The position numbers were made by a program, and so were the translations under genes. Of a DNA stretch of 64,000 nt, positions 17,246 through 26,163 are shown one piece after another. The stretch comes from Sphingobacterium sp. CZ-UAM (GTDB lineage Bacteria; Bacteroidota; Bacteroidia; Sphingobacteriales; Sphingobacteriaceae): positions 362,948 through 426,947 of the forward strand of contig NZ_MTCM01000004.1 of the NCBI RefSeq assembly GCF_002000245.1. Direction: 5' to 3'. Positions within the stretch are counted from its first letter, which is position 1. Every line of letters starts with the position of its first letter. The notes beneath the pieces were generated by a model. That model was not told the origin of the DNA and ran no database searches. It saw nothing but the letters and a program-made list of their open reading frames with translations.

Positions 17246-18053
17246 ATTTTAAAACTTTTACGGTTATGTTTTTAAACCAAACATCGTTTCCATGATCTTG
17301 GAGACCAATCAATCCTGATTTACTTTCTCCACCTACATGGCTCAGCAACTCAAAAGCCAGAGGCCATTTTTCTTGACTGAATTTACTTTTTTGTAATAGG
17401 TCAATCCACGATTTATCCCATAAGGTATATTCAACGACCTTCTCTCCATTTTGGAAGTGCTCAACTTTACCATTATTCACACGGATCTTCACTTTATTCC
17501 ATTCGCCGTAAGGTTTGCCATTTTGTGGCTTCGCTGGAATCATATCATACAATGAGGTCGATTTACGATTTCCATCAACCCCCATTTTAGCATCCGGATG
17601 GTTTTCATTATCAAGCACCTGGCATTCAGGAGATGAGATATAAATCGGCTGCCCCTCAACTTCTTTGGCTAAAAAGAAAATTCCTGAATTTGCTCCCTTC
17701 GCGACCTTCCATTCCAATTCCAATTCAAAGTTTTTGAAGTCATGAGCGAAAATCAAATCACCACCTTCGTCCTTACCCACATTTGCTCCACTATCAAATT
17801 TTATTGCGCCTTCATTGATCACCCATTTTTTGGGAACTACAGTTTTATCGTATCCTCTCCAGCCTTCCATCGAAGTACCATCAAAGATAACATATGCCCC
17901 GGCTTTATTCTTTTTGAATTTTTTGATATCCACACGTGGCAGATCCAAAATTTTGTAAGCCGGCACCTCTTTTTTTGCTTGCGCTACAGCTGTATTTAGA
18001 TGGGCTGAAAATGCCATCACCGATACCGCAAGAACTGTTTTTAATAACTTCAT
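17244..18053 (-). CDS. Secreted DUF1080 (3-keto-disaccharide hydrolase-like) protein
   Basis: From the ATG at 18053 the product has 269 residues with a signal peptide ending near AVAQA. An upstream ATG at 18095 would put charged residues in front of the signal and is less likely. The rest is one DUF1080 beta-sandwich: IFDGTSMEGWRGYD, LIFAHDFKNFELELEWK, ANSGIFFLA, SPECQVLDNENHPD, GEWNKVKIRVNNGKVEHFQNG, and ends with GLIGLQDHGNDVWFKNI. The family (now often named 3-keto-disaccharide hydrolase) acts on sugar-derived substrates in the periplasm; the exact reaction here is not readable. It lies downstream of a TonB-dependent receptor gene on the same strand. Confidence 0.88.
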   Translation of the reverse strand: MKLLKTVLAVSVMAFSAHLNTAVAQAKKEVPAYKILDLPRVDIKKFKKNKAGAYVIFDGTSMEGWRGYDKTVVPKKWVINEGAIKFDSGANVGKDEGGDLIFAHDFKNFELELEWKVAKGANSGIFFLAKEVEGQPIYISSPECQVLDNENHPDAKMGVDGNRKSTSLYDMIPAKPQNGKPYGEWNKVKIRVNNGKVEHFQNGEKVVEYTLWDKSWIDLLQKSKFSQEKWPLAFELLSHVGGESKSGLIGLQDHGNDVWFKNITVKVLK

Positions 18054-18120
18054 TCTTTTTAGTTTTAGGTTTGTTTCAAAATTAAAATTAAGCATTTAGG
18101 GTTAAAAAGAGGAATATTTT

Positions 18121-20565
18121 TTAATATTCCTCTCCCCCACCATTTATCTCGTTGGTGTTTGTATCTTTCTTCTTAGACTTGGTTAGATCCTGCATACCAA
18201 AGCGATAGGAAAGCGACAAAGTTACCATTCTCTTCATCCAACGGTGTTCAAAATTAGACACAAGTTGAGATGTCTCTAGCATACCGTTCATTTTTCGGGA
18301 ATTAAACACATCTCTAACGTTCAGCATAATCGATGCCTTCTTCTTGAATACATCTTTTTTCAGCGCAAGATCCACACCTTTCATCGCATTCATTTGTCCT
18401 TGAGCCATGACTCGTGAAGAATTGAATTCTCCTCTCATTTGTGCAGAGAAAGTCGGTGTAAAACGATAATTAGCCGTTAAATTTGCATTGTAAGCAAAGT
18501 CCTTTCTTTCTTTTATCTCATAATCTGGATTTGCATTATATTTAATGTGGATCAGGTTGAGATTAAATGTAAAGTCAAAATCTTTTGTTGCGTTGACCTT
18601 TGAGATAAATTCAAAACCCGAAAGATTACGGCTGGTCATGTTCTCCCATCGACTGTATGTTCTTCCATCCTCTATTTTGTAAACAAAAGGCTGGATAACC
18701 TCGCTGGCGTGATTGAAATAAGCTGAAGATATTAAACTTACTTTTCCAAAAGTTTTCGCAAAACTCATTTCAAAACTGTGTACATCTTCTGGTTTCAGAT
18801 TCGGATTTCCCTGACGATAATTTAAATCATCGGATACATTTAGAAATGGATTGACCTGCCAACCACGAGCACGTTGCACACGACGTGAGTAACTAAACTG
18901 AATTTTATCACCATTATCATCTACATCATAGGTTAAAAATAAGGTCGGGTATAATCTAAAAAAGCTCTGCTTTGCATTGGATTCTTTTTCCTCGGCGTCA
19001 GGATCCTTCGAGAGATAAGTAGACTTAAGTTCAAATTGTTCTCCCCTTAACCCGATTTGATAGCCTATTTTATCCGTTAGCCTATTTTGATAGTTAGCAT
19101 AAATCGCATGGACAGTACTGGTAAAATCAAAATCATTGCTGATTCTATAGTCTGGAAGATATTTACCTGTTGTATCGCGGAGTTCGGAAAATTGCGTATC
19201 AAATGACTTTCTAATTTGGGAACGGTAGCCAGCCTCGAATTTGCTTACCTCCGAGAATGGCAACACATAATCCAGCTGAAGATTGATATTCTTACCGTCT
19301 TCGGAGGTTGTATTCCTCCGCGCGGTTTCTTTCCGTCCGTCGGTATATTTTTGAGAAAAATCGTTCGTACCATCTTCTTTATCTCTTCCATAGCTTGCAT
19401 TCCCCGTCAATTCTTCCCCTTGCCGCTTAAATTGATGTTTAAAATCAGCGTTGAATTCATAGCCAAGATCGTCCTCAAATTGGGTAGACTTACGATCGCT
19501 GGTTCCTGTTTCGTTTGTTCCTTTAAAGAAACGATAATTTAAGTCCTCTATCCGCTTATTATCTCGAACGCTCAAATTACCGGAAAAACTCAATGAAGTT
19601 CGATCAGACATGTTATAGTCAAACCCTGCTTTGACTGTGTGGCTGTTTCCCTTTCTAGACGATTCAGATTCACTATAATTACGGGTGGTATCACTCAAAA
19701 AGGTATTGTCCGTCTTCCCACTCCCAACCATGTTACGTTTATTGAAATTATAAGATCCGAAGTAATTGAATTTTCGATCACGATAATTCAATGTTATGCC
19801 AGCCATATAATTGTCATAGGAGCCAGCGGATGTATTTACCGATCCGTTCAGCCCTGTTCGAATATTTTTCTTTAAGACGATATTGATAATCCCAGTCTGT
19901 CCTTCTGCATCATATTTAGACGAGGGATTGGTGATAACTTCAACTTTTTCTATGGAATTGGCAGGGAGGCTCTGAAGCAAAGATGTGACATCGTTTCCTG
20001 CTAGCGCTGACTCCCGGCCATCTATTAGAATCTTGACGCTACTAGATCCACGTAGGCTCACTGATCCATCTTGATCCACCTGAAGCGTAGGTACATTGGC
20101 TAACACATCTGTTGCAGTTCCACCTGCACTGACCAAACTCTCTCCAACGTTAAAGGTTTTACGATCAATACCGATCTGCATTGCAGGAACTCTCCCCTCG
20201 ACAACAACTTCATCCAGCAGCTCACCCGTTGAATTTAGACCAATGCGCCCAAGATCTTTACTACGCGCAGCAAGCACATCAACCCCTTCAATCGTGTGAG
20301 TTTCGTAACCAACATAACTAATGCGTACATTATATTTACCCGGTTTGATATCCGAAAATAGAAGAAATCCTTGATCTACAGATTGCGCGCCTTTGACATA
20401 GTTATTGCTTGTATCCAGTAGTGCAGCACTGGCAGATGAAATAGGTTTGGAAGTTTTGCTATCGATCAGGATAGCTTTGATTTGACCGGTTTGTGCTAAA
20501 ACAAGGGTCGGCAGAAAGAGTACAAATACTAGTAAAAATTTAAACGATTTAGCGTTAAATGACAT
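18121..20565 (-). CDS. TonB-dependent receptor, outer-membrane beta-barrel family
   Basis: The 814-residue protein has a signal peptide ending near VLAQ, an N-terminal carboxypeptidase-regulatory-like domain (about 27-115; DSKTSKPISSASAALLD, VRISYVGYET), a plug (DVLANVPTLQVDQDGSVSLRG, VKILIDGRES, IEKVEVITNPSSKYDAEG, GIINIVLKKN), then a barrel of about 580 residues rich in aromatic strand ends. It belongs to the Bacteroidota 'outer membrane beta-barrel family' receptors, distinct from SusC and lacking a SusD partner. The substrate is unknown; siderophores, peptides or metals are typical of related receptors. The last 20 residues are charged and hydrophilic, atypical for a barrel that usually ends in an aromatic residue. 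Confidence 0.9.
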   Translation of the reverse strand: MSFNAKSFKFLLVFVLFLPTLVLAQTGQIKAILIDSKTSKPISSASAALLDTSNNYVKGAQSVDQGFLLFSDIKPGKYNVRISYVGYETHTIEGVDVLAARSKDLGRIGLNSTGELLDEVVVEGRVPAMQIGIDRKTFNVGESLVSAGGTATDVLANVPTLQVDQDGSVSLRGSSSVKILIDGRESALAGNDVTSLLQSLPANSIEKVEVITNPSSKYDAEGQTGIINIVLKKNIRTGLNGSVNTSAGSYDNYMAGITLNYRDRKFNYFGSYNFNKRNMVGSGKTDNTFLSDTTRNYSESESSRKGNSHTVKAGFDYNMSDRTSLSFSGNLSVRDNKRIEDLNYRFFKGTNETGTSDRKSTQFEDDLGYEFNADFKHQFKRQGEELTGNASYGRDKEDGTNDFSQKYTDGRKETARRNTTSEDGKNINLQLDYVLPFSEVSKFEAGYRSQIRKSFDTQFSELRDTTGKYLPDYRISNDFDFTSTVHAIYANYQNRLTDKIGYQIGLRGEQFELKSTYLSKDPDAEEKESNAKQSFFRLYPTLFLTYDVDDNGDKIQFSYSRRVQRARGWQVNPFLNVSDDLNYRQGNPNLKPEDVHSFEMSFAKTFGKVSLISSAYFNHASEVIQPFVYKIEDGRTYSRWENMTSRNLSGFEFISKVNATKDFDFTFNLNLIHIKYNANPDYEIKERKDFAYNANLTANYRFTPTFSAQMRGEFNSSRVMAQGQMNAMKGVDLALKKDVFKKKASIMLNVRDVFNSRKMNGMLETSQLVSNFEHRWMKRMVTLSLSYRFGMQDLTKSKKKDTNTNEINGGGEEY

Positions 20566-20667
20566 GAGAGCTTCAGCTTAGTTTATAGTTCAGTGCAAAT
20601 AAAACTAAAACTTATAGACAAACTTGAAGCGTAACCATATTATTACGGTAACAAAAAGGTTAGTAAT

Positions 20668-20949
20668 TTACTCCACGGAGACCGTCAATCCTTCTGCTTT
20701 CAAAATCTTGCGGTAGATTTCCATTTCCGTGAAAGTGCCTTCTAGAACGGCACACTTTCCTTCTGTGTGCACTTTCCATGCAATTTTTTCAGCTTGCTTT
20801 TCTGTATATTGAAGGTGATACATCAGACAATGAATCACATGGTCAAATGTATTTGTTTCATCATTCCATAAAATCAGGCGATTAGAGTCCTTAACAGACG
20901 CTAATATCTCTTCTAACGTAAAGGTTTCTTCAGCAGTTTGGGTACCCAT
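20668..20949 (-). CDS. clpS: ATP-dependent Clp protease adaptor ClpS
   Basis: The 93-residue product has the ClpS core: LILWNDETNTFDHVIHCLM (the adaptor's NDxxxxxDxV motif that contacts N-end rule substrates), then TEKQAEKIAWKVHTEGKCAVLEGTF and a final strand. ClpS delivers N-degron proteins to ClpA/ClpC-ClpP. Length is normal. A perfect TATTTTTG box (20961-20954) ends 4 nt before the ATG, suggesting an almost leaderless transcript. It is divergent from fabH. Confidence 0.93.
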   Translation of the reverse strand: MGTQTAEETFTLEEILASVKDSNRLILWNDETNTFDHVIHCLMYHLQYTEKQAEKIAWKVHTEGKCAVLEGTFTEMEIYRKILKAEGLTVSVE

Positions 20950-20953
20950 GCTG

Positions 20954-20961
20954 CAAAAATA
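20954..20961 (-). promoter_or_regulatory. Bacteroidota -7 box for clpS
   Basis: Minus-strand TATTTTTG, exact TAnnTTTG match, 4 nt upstream of the ATG. Confidence 0.5.
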
Positions 20962-21027
20962 GAATATTTTTTTCTAAATTAACGACAATATAAAAGGGAA
21001 GAATACAATCAATTAGAGGAATTTATT

Positions 21028-22074
21028 ATGTTTCAGTCAAAAATCGCAGGAATTGGCTATTACGTCCCAAAAAACGTATATACCAATAACGACCTAACAC
21101 GCTTTATGGATACCAGTGATGAATGGATTCAAGAAAGAACGGGTATCAAAGAACGCCGTTATGCCGACCGTATCGGCGAAACGACAACCACAATGGGTGT
21201 TGAAGCCGCGAAAATAGCAATTGAACGCGCAAATATTAGCAAGGAAGATGTCGATTTCATCATTTTCGCTACCTTGTCACCAGACTACTATTTCCCAGGC
21301 TGTGCAGTTTTACTTCAACGGGAAATGGGAATGAACGAGGTGGGGGCATTGGATATCCGAAACCAATGTTCTGGTTTCATCTATGCGCTGTCCATAGCGG
21401 ATCAATTTGTCAAAACAGGTATGTATAAAAATGTACTCGTTGTGGGATCGGAAAAGCATTCCTTCGCGCTCGATTTCTCAACAAGAGGCCGTGCTGTTTC
21501 TGTTATCTTTGGTGACGGCGCCGGGGCAGTCGTGGTACAACCGACAACCGAAGCTGGTAAAGGAATTTTGAGTACACATTTACATTCTGATGGTGCTGAA
21601 GCGGAAAAGCTCGCAATGTATTATCCAGGGGCTTCAAGCGGAATCTGGTTGGATAAAATGCCAGACTGGCCGGAACAGGAGTTGGGCGGCTTATTAATGA
21701 CCAAAGAAATGCTTGAAGATGGCACTGCTTTCCCAAATATGGATGGACAAGCTGTATTCAAAAAAGCCGTTGTAAAATTCCCTGAAGTAATTCATGAAGC
21801 TTTGACCAAGAACAACTTGAAAACTTCTGACATCGACTTATTAATCCCGCATCAGGCGAATCTTCGTATTTCACAGTTTGTGCAGAAAACCTTGGGATTA
21901 AATGAAGATCAGGTATTCAACAATATCCAAAAATACGGCAATACTACAGCAGCATCCATACCGATCGCGTTATGTGAGGCTTGGGAAGCCGGAAAAATAA
22001 AAGAGGGCAATCTTGTTTGTTTAGCCGCCTTTGGCGCAGGTTTTACCTGGGGATCCGCATTAATCAGGTGGTAA
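21028..22074 (+). CDS. fabH: Beta-ketoacyl-ACP synthase III (FabH)
   Basis: The 348-residue thiolase-fold enzyme has the FabH catalytic triad: C114 in DIRNQCSGF, a histidine in LIPHQANLRI and an asparagine in YGNTTAAS. The N-terminal TSDEWIQERTGIKERR is characteristic. FabH condenses acetyl-CoA or branched acyl-CoA with malonyl-ACP to start fatty acid synthesis. It is slightly longer than E. coli FabH (317) because of an insertion containing MYYPGASSGIWLDKMPDWPE, as in some Bacteroidota KASIII-like enzymes, and it is not next to plsX, so a specialised KASIII-like role is possible. AGAGGA lies about 8 nt upstream of the ATG. Confidence 0.88.
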   Translation: MFQSKIAGIGYYVPKNVYTNNDLTRFMDTSDEWIQERTGIKERRYADRIGETTTTMGVEAAKIAIERANISKEDVDFIIFATLSPDYYFPGCAVLLQREMGMNEVGALDIRNQCSGFIYALSIADQFVKTGMYKNVLVVGSEKHSFALDFSTRGRAVSVIFGDGAGAVVVQPTTEAGKGILSTHLHSDGAEAEKLAMYYPGASSGIWLDKMPDWPEQELGGLLMTKEMLEDGTAFPNMDGQAVFKKAVVKFPEVIHEALTKNNLKTSDIDLLIPHQANLRISQFVQKTLGLNEDQVFNNIQKYGNTTAASIPIALCEAWEAGKIKEGNLVCLAAFGAGFTWGSALIRW

Positions 22075-22090
22075 TAAGGGATTACTAGAC

Positions 22091-22130
22091 ATAAAAAAGG
22101 CGATAATCATATGATTATCGCCTTTTTTAT
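22091..22130. terminator. Bidirectional palindromic terminator (fabH / atp operon)
   Basis: A perfect 40-bp palindrome centred at 22110/22111 with A6 and T6 outer tracts and a GGCGATAATC arm. It serves fabH on plus and atpG on minus. Confidence 0.85.
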
Positions 22131-22145
22131 ATTTTCTGATTAGGA

Positions 22146-23048
22146 TTAGCCGTTTGACAAAGCCGCTGCTCCAGAAACGATTTCGGTCAACTCGGTAGTA
22201 ATTGCTGCCTGACGTGCCTGGTTGTAAGATAACTTAAGTGATTTCAATAAGTCACCGGCGTTTTCAGTTGCTTTATCCATAGCCGTCATACGTGCCCCAT
22301 GCTCAGAAGCATTGGAATCCAAAACAGCTTTGTATAATTGAATCTTGATGGCTTTAGGAATTAATTCTTCGATAATCTTCTCTTTGGAAGGTTCGATGAT
22401 ATAATCCACTTCAGCTTCTATTTTTGCTTTATGCGTGTGTTGCGTGTTTCCCTCCGCAGGTGGTAATAAAGGCAAAATCTGTTCCGCAGTCAGTTCTTGA
22501 ACTGCAGCGTTTTTGAACTGGTTGTAAACCACTTCAACACGATCAAAATTACCTTCCTTAAATTGTTCCATAATAAATTCTGTCACTGCTGAAACAGATC
22601 CAAAATTCAAATCAGAAAACAAATCTGAGTGATTAGCGATCACATTGAAATTACGTTTCGAATAGAAATCGTAACCTTTTTTACCAATACCTATGATACT
22701 TAAATTACCCTTTGCATGTTGCTCAGCATATTTGTTAGCGATCAGGTTATTGGTTGTCTTGATCACATTCGCATTGAATGCTCCAGCCAAACCTCTATTA
22801 GAAGAAACAACAACGATCAACACTTTATTTGGCTCACGATCTACTGTAAAAGGAGAATTACTTCCCTCCACACTTGCAGAAACATCAGCCAAAATATCTC
22901 TTAGTTTATTCGCATATGGGCGCAATTGTAAGATAGCGTTAGTAGCGCGCTTCAATTTAGCAGCCGAAACCATTTTCATAGCTTTCGTGATCTGCTGTGT
23001 TGATGATACCGAGGTAATCCGGTTTCTTACTTCTTTTAAATTTGCCAT
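22146..23048 (-). CDS. atpG: F1F0 ATP synthase gamma subunit
   Basis: From the ATG at 23048 the protein has 300 residues, beginning MANLKEVRNRITSVSSTQQITKAMKMVSAAK, the conserved N-terminal helix of gamma; the C terminus has YNQARQAAITTELTEIVSGAAAL, the other half of the central-stalk coiled coil. Gamma is the rotating shaft in F1. The frame runs 6 codons upstream, but those lie in the repeat-containing spacer and are not family-like. It is the last gene of this atp operon; atpD and atpC are not next to it. Confidence 0.96.
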   Translation of the reverse strand: MANLKEVRNRITSVSSTQQITKAMKMVSAAKLKRATNAILQLRPYANKLRDILADVSASVEGSNSPFTVDREPNKVLIVVVSSNRGLAGAFNANVIKTTNNLIANKYAEQHAKGNLSIIGIGKKGYDFYSKRNFNVIANHSDLFSDLNFGSVSAVTEFIMEQFKEGNFDRVEVVYNQFKNAAVQELTAEQILPLLPPAEGNTQHTHKAKIEAEVDYIIEPSKEKIIEELIPKAIKIQLYKAVLDSNASEHGARMTAMDKATENAGDLLKSLKLSYNQARQAAITTELTEIVSGAAALSNG

Positions 23049-23066
23049 ATTTGTTTTAAGTATCAA

Positions 23067-23121
23067 GTACCTAGTATTGAGTATTGAGTCTAGTCAATGG
23101 ACTCAATACCAAATACTCATT
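23067..23121 (-). repeat. Short direct and inverted repeats in the atpA-atpG spacer
   Basis: GTATTGAGTC at 23081-23090 and GACTCAATAC at 23100-23109 are a perfect 10-bp inverted repeat with a 9-nt loop. The left arm is preceded by further copies of TATTGAGT- and TATCAAGT-like units, and the right is followed by AAATACTCATTACT. The mix of tandem and inverted short units resembles intergenic repeats seen in other Bacteroidota genomes (from memory). Confidence 0.5.
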
Positions 23122-23126
23122 ACTAA

Positions 23127-24701
23127 TTAATATTTTGATGCTAAATCCTTAGCTACTGTTTCTAATACTGCAGTCAACTCATCAGAGAATTTACCAGCTT
23201 TGAATGCTGACAAAACTTCTGGATGGCGTTGTTCCAATTGTGTCAAGAATTCTTCTTCAAACGCTCTTACTTTATTTACTGGAACATTACGTAATAAACC
23301 TTTTGTTCCAATGTAAATGATCGCAACTTGTTTCTCCACAGAAACTGGAGAGTATTGACCTTGTTTCAAGATCTCAACGTTACGAACACCTTTATCCAAT
23401 ACAGCTTTGGTAGCAGCATCTAGATCAGAACCAAATTTTGCGAAGGCTTCCAATTCACGGTATTGCGCTTGATCTAACTTTAATGTACCAGATACTTTTT
23501 TCATCGGTTTGATCTGAGCGTTACCACCCACACGAGATACCGAGATACCTACGTTGATCGCCGGACGAATACCAGCATTGAATAAGTTAGACTCCAAGAA
23601 GATCTGACCATCTGTAATCGAGATTACGTTGGTAGGGATATATGCTGAAACGTCACCTGCTTGTGTTTCAATGATCGGAAGTGCAGTCAATGAACCACCA
23701 CCTTTAACCAAATGCTTGATAGATTCAGGAAGGTCGTTCATATTACGAGCGATATCATCAGAAGAGTTGATTTTCGCTGCACGCTCTAATAAACGGCTGT
23801 GTAGGTAGAATACGTCACCTGGGTACGCTTCGCGGCCTGGAGGACGACGTAACAACAAAGAAACTTCACGGTAAGCCACAGCTTGTTTAGATAAATCATC
23901 ATAAACGATCAACGCTGGACGACCTGTATCACGGAAGAACTCACCGATAGCAGCACCCGCCATTGGCGCGTAGAATTGAAGTGGAGCAGGATCCGCAGCA
24001 GAAGCAGCGACAACAACTGTATAAGCCATTGCACCTCTTTCCTCCAAGGTACGAACGATATTTGCTACTGTAGAATTCTTTTGACCTACGGCAACGTAGA
24101 TACAGAATACAGGTTGACCTGCATCATAGAATTCTTTTTGGTTTAAGATCGTATCGATACAAACCGCAGTTTTACCTGTTTGACGGTCACCGATGACCAA
24201 CTCACGTTGACCACGACCTACTGGAATCATTGCATCAATCGCTTTGATACCTGTTTGTAAGGGTTCAGTTACCGGTTGACGGTAGATAACACCTGGAGCT
24301 TTACGCTCGATAGGCATTTCATACAATTCACCTTGGATAGGTCCTTTACCATCAATTGGTTGACCCAATGTATTCACTACACGTCCCAACAAACCTTCTC
24401 CAACTTTGATGGATGCAATACGGTTGGTACGTTTAATCGTATCTCCTTCTTTAATTTCGTCAGAAGGGCCTAAAAGTACAACACCCACGTTGTCTTCTTC
24501 TAAGTTTAATACAATACCTTGTAATCCGTTATCAAATTCAACCAACTCACCGGACTGAACTTTAGTTAAGCCGTAAATACGAGCAATACCGTCACCTACA
24601 GCAAGTACGGTACCCACTTCCTCTAGTTCGGCTTCTGATTTAAAGCCCGACAATTGTTCTCTTAGAATTGCCGAAACTTCATCTGGTCTTACCTCTATCA
24701 T
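23127..24701 (-). CDS. atpA: F1F0 ATP synthase alpha subunit
   Basis: The 524-residue protein has the alpha-subunit order: N-terminal barrel (GDGIARIYGL), Walker A region GDRQTGKTAVCIDTI, IYVAVGQKNSTVANIV, LIVYDDLSKQAVAYREVSLLLRRPPGREAYPG and ISVSRVGGNAQIKPMKKVSG. Alpha carries the noncatalytic nucleotide sites and makes the F1 hexamer with beta, which is encoded elsewhere. It is 53 bp downstream of atpH and 78 bp upstream of atpG, with repeats in the latter spacer. Confidence 0.98.
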   Translation of the reverse strand: MIEVRPDEVSAILREQLSGFKSEAELEEVGTVLAVGDGIARIYGLTKVQSGELVEFDNGLQGIVLNLEEDNVGVVLLGPSDEIKEGDTIKRTNRIASIKVGEGLLGRVVNTLGQPIDGKGPIQGELYEMPIERKAPGVIYRQPVTEPLQTGIKAIDAMIPVGRGQRELVIGDRQTGKTAVCIDTILNQKEFYDAGQPVFCIYVAVGQKNSTVANIVRTLEERGAMAYTVVVAASAADPAPLQFYAPMAGAAIGEFFRDTGRPALIVYDDLSKQAVAYREVSLLLRRPPGREAYPGDVFYLHSRLLERAAKINSSDDIARNMNDLPESIKHLVKGGGSLTALPIIETQAGDVSAYIPTNVISITDGQIFLESNLFNAGIRPAINVGISVSRVGGNAQIKPMKKVSGTLKLDQAQYRELEAFAKFGSDLDAATKAVLDKGVRNVEILKQGQYSPVSVEKQVAIIYIGTKGLLRNVPVNKVRAFEEEFLTQLEQRHPEVLSAFKAGKFSDELTAVLETVAKDLASKY

Positions 24702-24755
24702 TTTAATTATTATAAGGGGTTTTTTGATTTATTTTACTTCAAGTATCAGAATAAC

Positions 24756-25298
24756 TTAGTTACCCTGATTCAAATATCTTTCTAATTTATTCAACTTACC
24801 AGCAATACTTGCATCAATCTGGCGGTCACCAATATTAACCACAAATCCACCGATCAAACTGCTATCGACTTTGTTGTTCAATATCACCTGAGCGTTAGTC
24901 TCTTTTGCAAGTACATCTTTCATCGCCGCCAAATTAGCATCAGAAAGTGGTGCTGCAGATGTAACTGTAGCTTTCACAATACCTTTTACCTCGTTATACT
25001 CACGGACAAATTCCTGAGCTGTAGCATATACTATTGTACCACGACCTTTGTTGATCATGATCTTAAAGAATGCCAAGATATTCGGATTGATCTTATCTTT
25101 AAATAAAGCATCCAATATGTTTTTCTTCTTGTCCAAAGGAACAATAGGATTGGCCAAAACAGCCTGCAATTCTGAACTGGATTTTAAAACAGCAATGAAT
25201 GAATCCATATCTGTCTTGATGGTTTCCAGTGAGCCTTGCTCGCTAGCCAAGTCAATTAATGACTTTGCATATCTCGATGCTACTTTAAATACTGACAT
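24756..25298 (-). CDS. atpH: F1F0 ATP synthase delta subunit
   Basis: The 180-residue protein has the OSCP/delta pattern: VASRYAKSLIDLASEQGSLE at the N terminus, NPIVPLDKKKNILDALF in the middle and VDSSLIGGFVVNIGDRQIDASI near the end. Delta links F1 to the peripheral stalk b subunits. Order atpF-atpH-atpA is standard; it lies 29 bp after atpF. Confidence 0.95.
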   Translation of the reverse strand: MSVFKVASRYAKSLIDLASEQGSLETIKTDMDSFIAVLKSSSELQAVLANPIVPLDKKKNILDALFKDKINPNILAFFKIMINKGRGTIVYATAQEFVREYNEVKGIVKATVTSAAPLSDANLAAMKDVLAKETNAQVILNNKVDSSLIGGFVVNIGDRQIDASIAGKLNKLERYLNQGN

Positions 25299-25327
25299 AA
25301 TTCTATTTCGTAATTTGAGTGACCGGA

Positions 25328-25828
25328 TTAGTTCAATTTAACATCATTCAGCAAATCTGCTACTAAAGCCTCTTGCTTACCTTGGTCCTCAAATTCTTTT
25401 GTTAACACTTTACGGGCGATATCCAAAGACAAAGAAGAAACTTGTGATTTTACCTCAGCCAAAGCTTTATTCTTTTGTTCTTCAATCTCCTCTTTCGCTT
25501 GAGCAATCATTTTAGCACCTTCGGTTTGGGCCTGTGTTTTCGCATCAGCAACGATTTTCTCTTTTAGCTCTTTAGCTTCTTTAAGGATAACATCACGTTC
25601 CGCACGAGCCTCTTTAAGCAATTGTTCGTTTTCATTTGTCAAACGAGCCATTTCTAATTTAGCTTTCTCAGCAGCTTCCAATGCATTGGCAATTCCTTGC
25701 TCACGTTCATCCAAAGCGTTGACGATAGGTTTCCAGGCAAACTTGCCCAATAAAAAGATCACAACCAATAAGATGATTAGTTGCCAAAAGAACAAACCGT
25801 ACGAGAACTGATTAATTAATGCTTCCAT
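25328..25828 (-). CDS. atpF: F1F0 ATP synthase b subunit
   Basis: The 166-residue protein has one N-terminal TM helix (LFFWQLIILLVVIFLLGKFAW), then a long charged coiled coil with the typical ALDEREQGIANALEAAEKAK. Subunit b forms the peripheral stator. Only one b gene is present, so it is probably a homodimer. Confidence 0.96.
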   Translation of the reverse strand: MEALINQFSYGLFFWQLIILLVVIFLLGKFAWKPIVNALDEREQGIANALEAAEKAKLEMARLTNENEQLLKEARAERDVILKEAKELKEKIVADAKTQAQTEGAKMIAQAKEEIEEQKNKALAEVKSQVSSLSLDIARKVLTKEFEDQGKQEALVADLLNDVKLN

Positions 25829-25938
25829 TTATATACAATTGTAAATTATAATTTTCTTTTGTTTGTATTTTTTTGTTTAAATACAGTTTGCAACCAACCG
25901 TTGCAAACTGTATTTAGTAAACTTTTAATCAGCTTGGA

Positions 25939-26127
25939 TTATTTACCTAAGATTAAAGCACCGAATGCTAAACCTTCAACTAAGGCACCAATGATGATCA
26001 TCGCAGTTTGAATTTTAGATGCTGCTTCTGGTTGACGAGCGATAGCTTCCATAGCTGAACCACCGATTTTACCTAAACCTAAACCTGCACCGATTACGAT
26101 TAAACCTGCTCCAATTAAGTTGTACAT
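25939..26127 (-). CDS. atpE: F1F0 ATP synthase c subunit
   Basis: The 62-residue protein is a two-helix hairpin with loop ARQPE and the ion-binding glutamate in ALVEGLAFGA. It is shorter than E. coli c (79). The residue after the glutamate is Gly, and helix 1 lacks the Gln typical of Na+-binding c subunits, so a proton-coupled ring is likely. A 110-bp spacer to atpF and a 36-bp spacer to atpB flank it. Confidence 0.96.
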   Translation of the reverse strand: MYNLIGAGLIVIGAGLGLGKIGGSAMEAIARQPEAASKIQTAMIIIGALVEGLAFGALILGK

Positions 26128-26163
26128 AATAATTATTTTATAAAATTTAACAAAAAAATTCGA

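Noticed and set aside
22693..23130. A 145-codon plus-strand open frame in the atpG/atpA region
   Set aside because: It overlaps atpG and the repeat spacer on the opposite strand and has no recognisable protein pattern.
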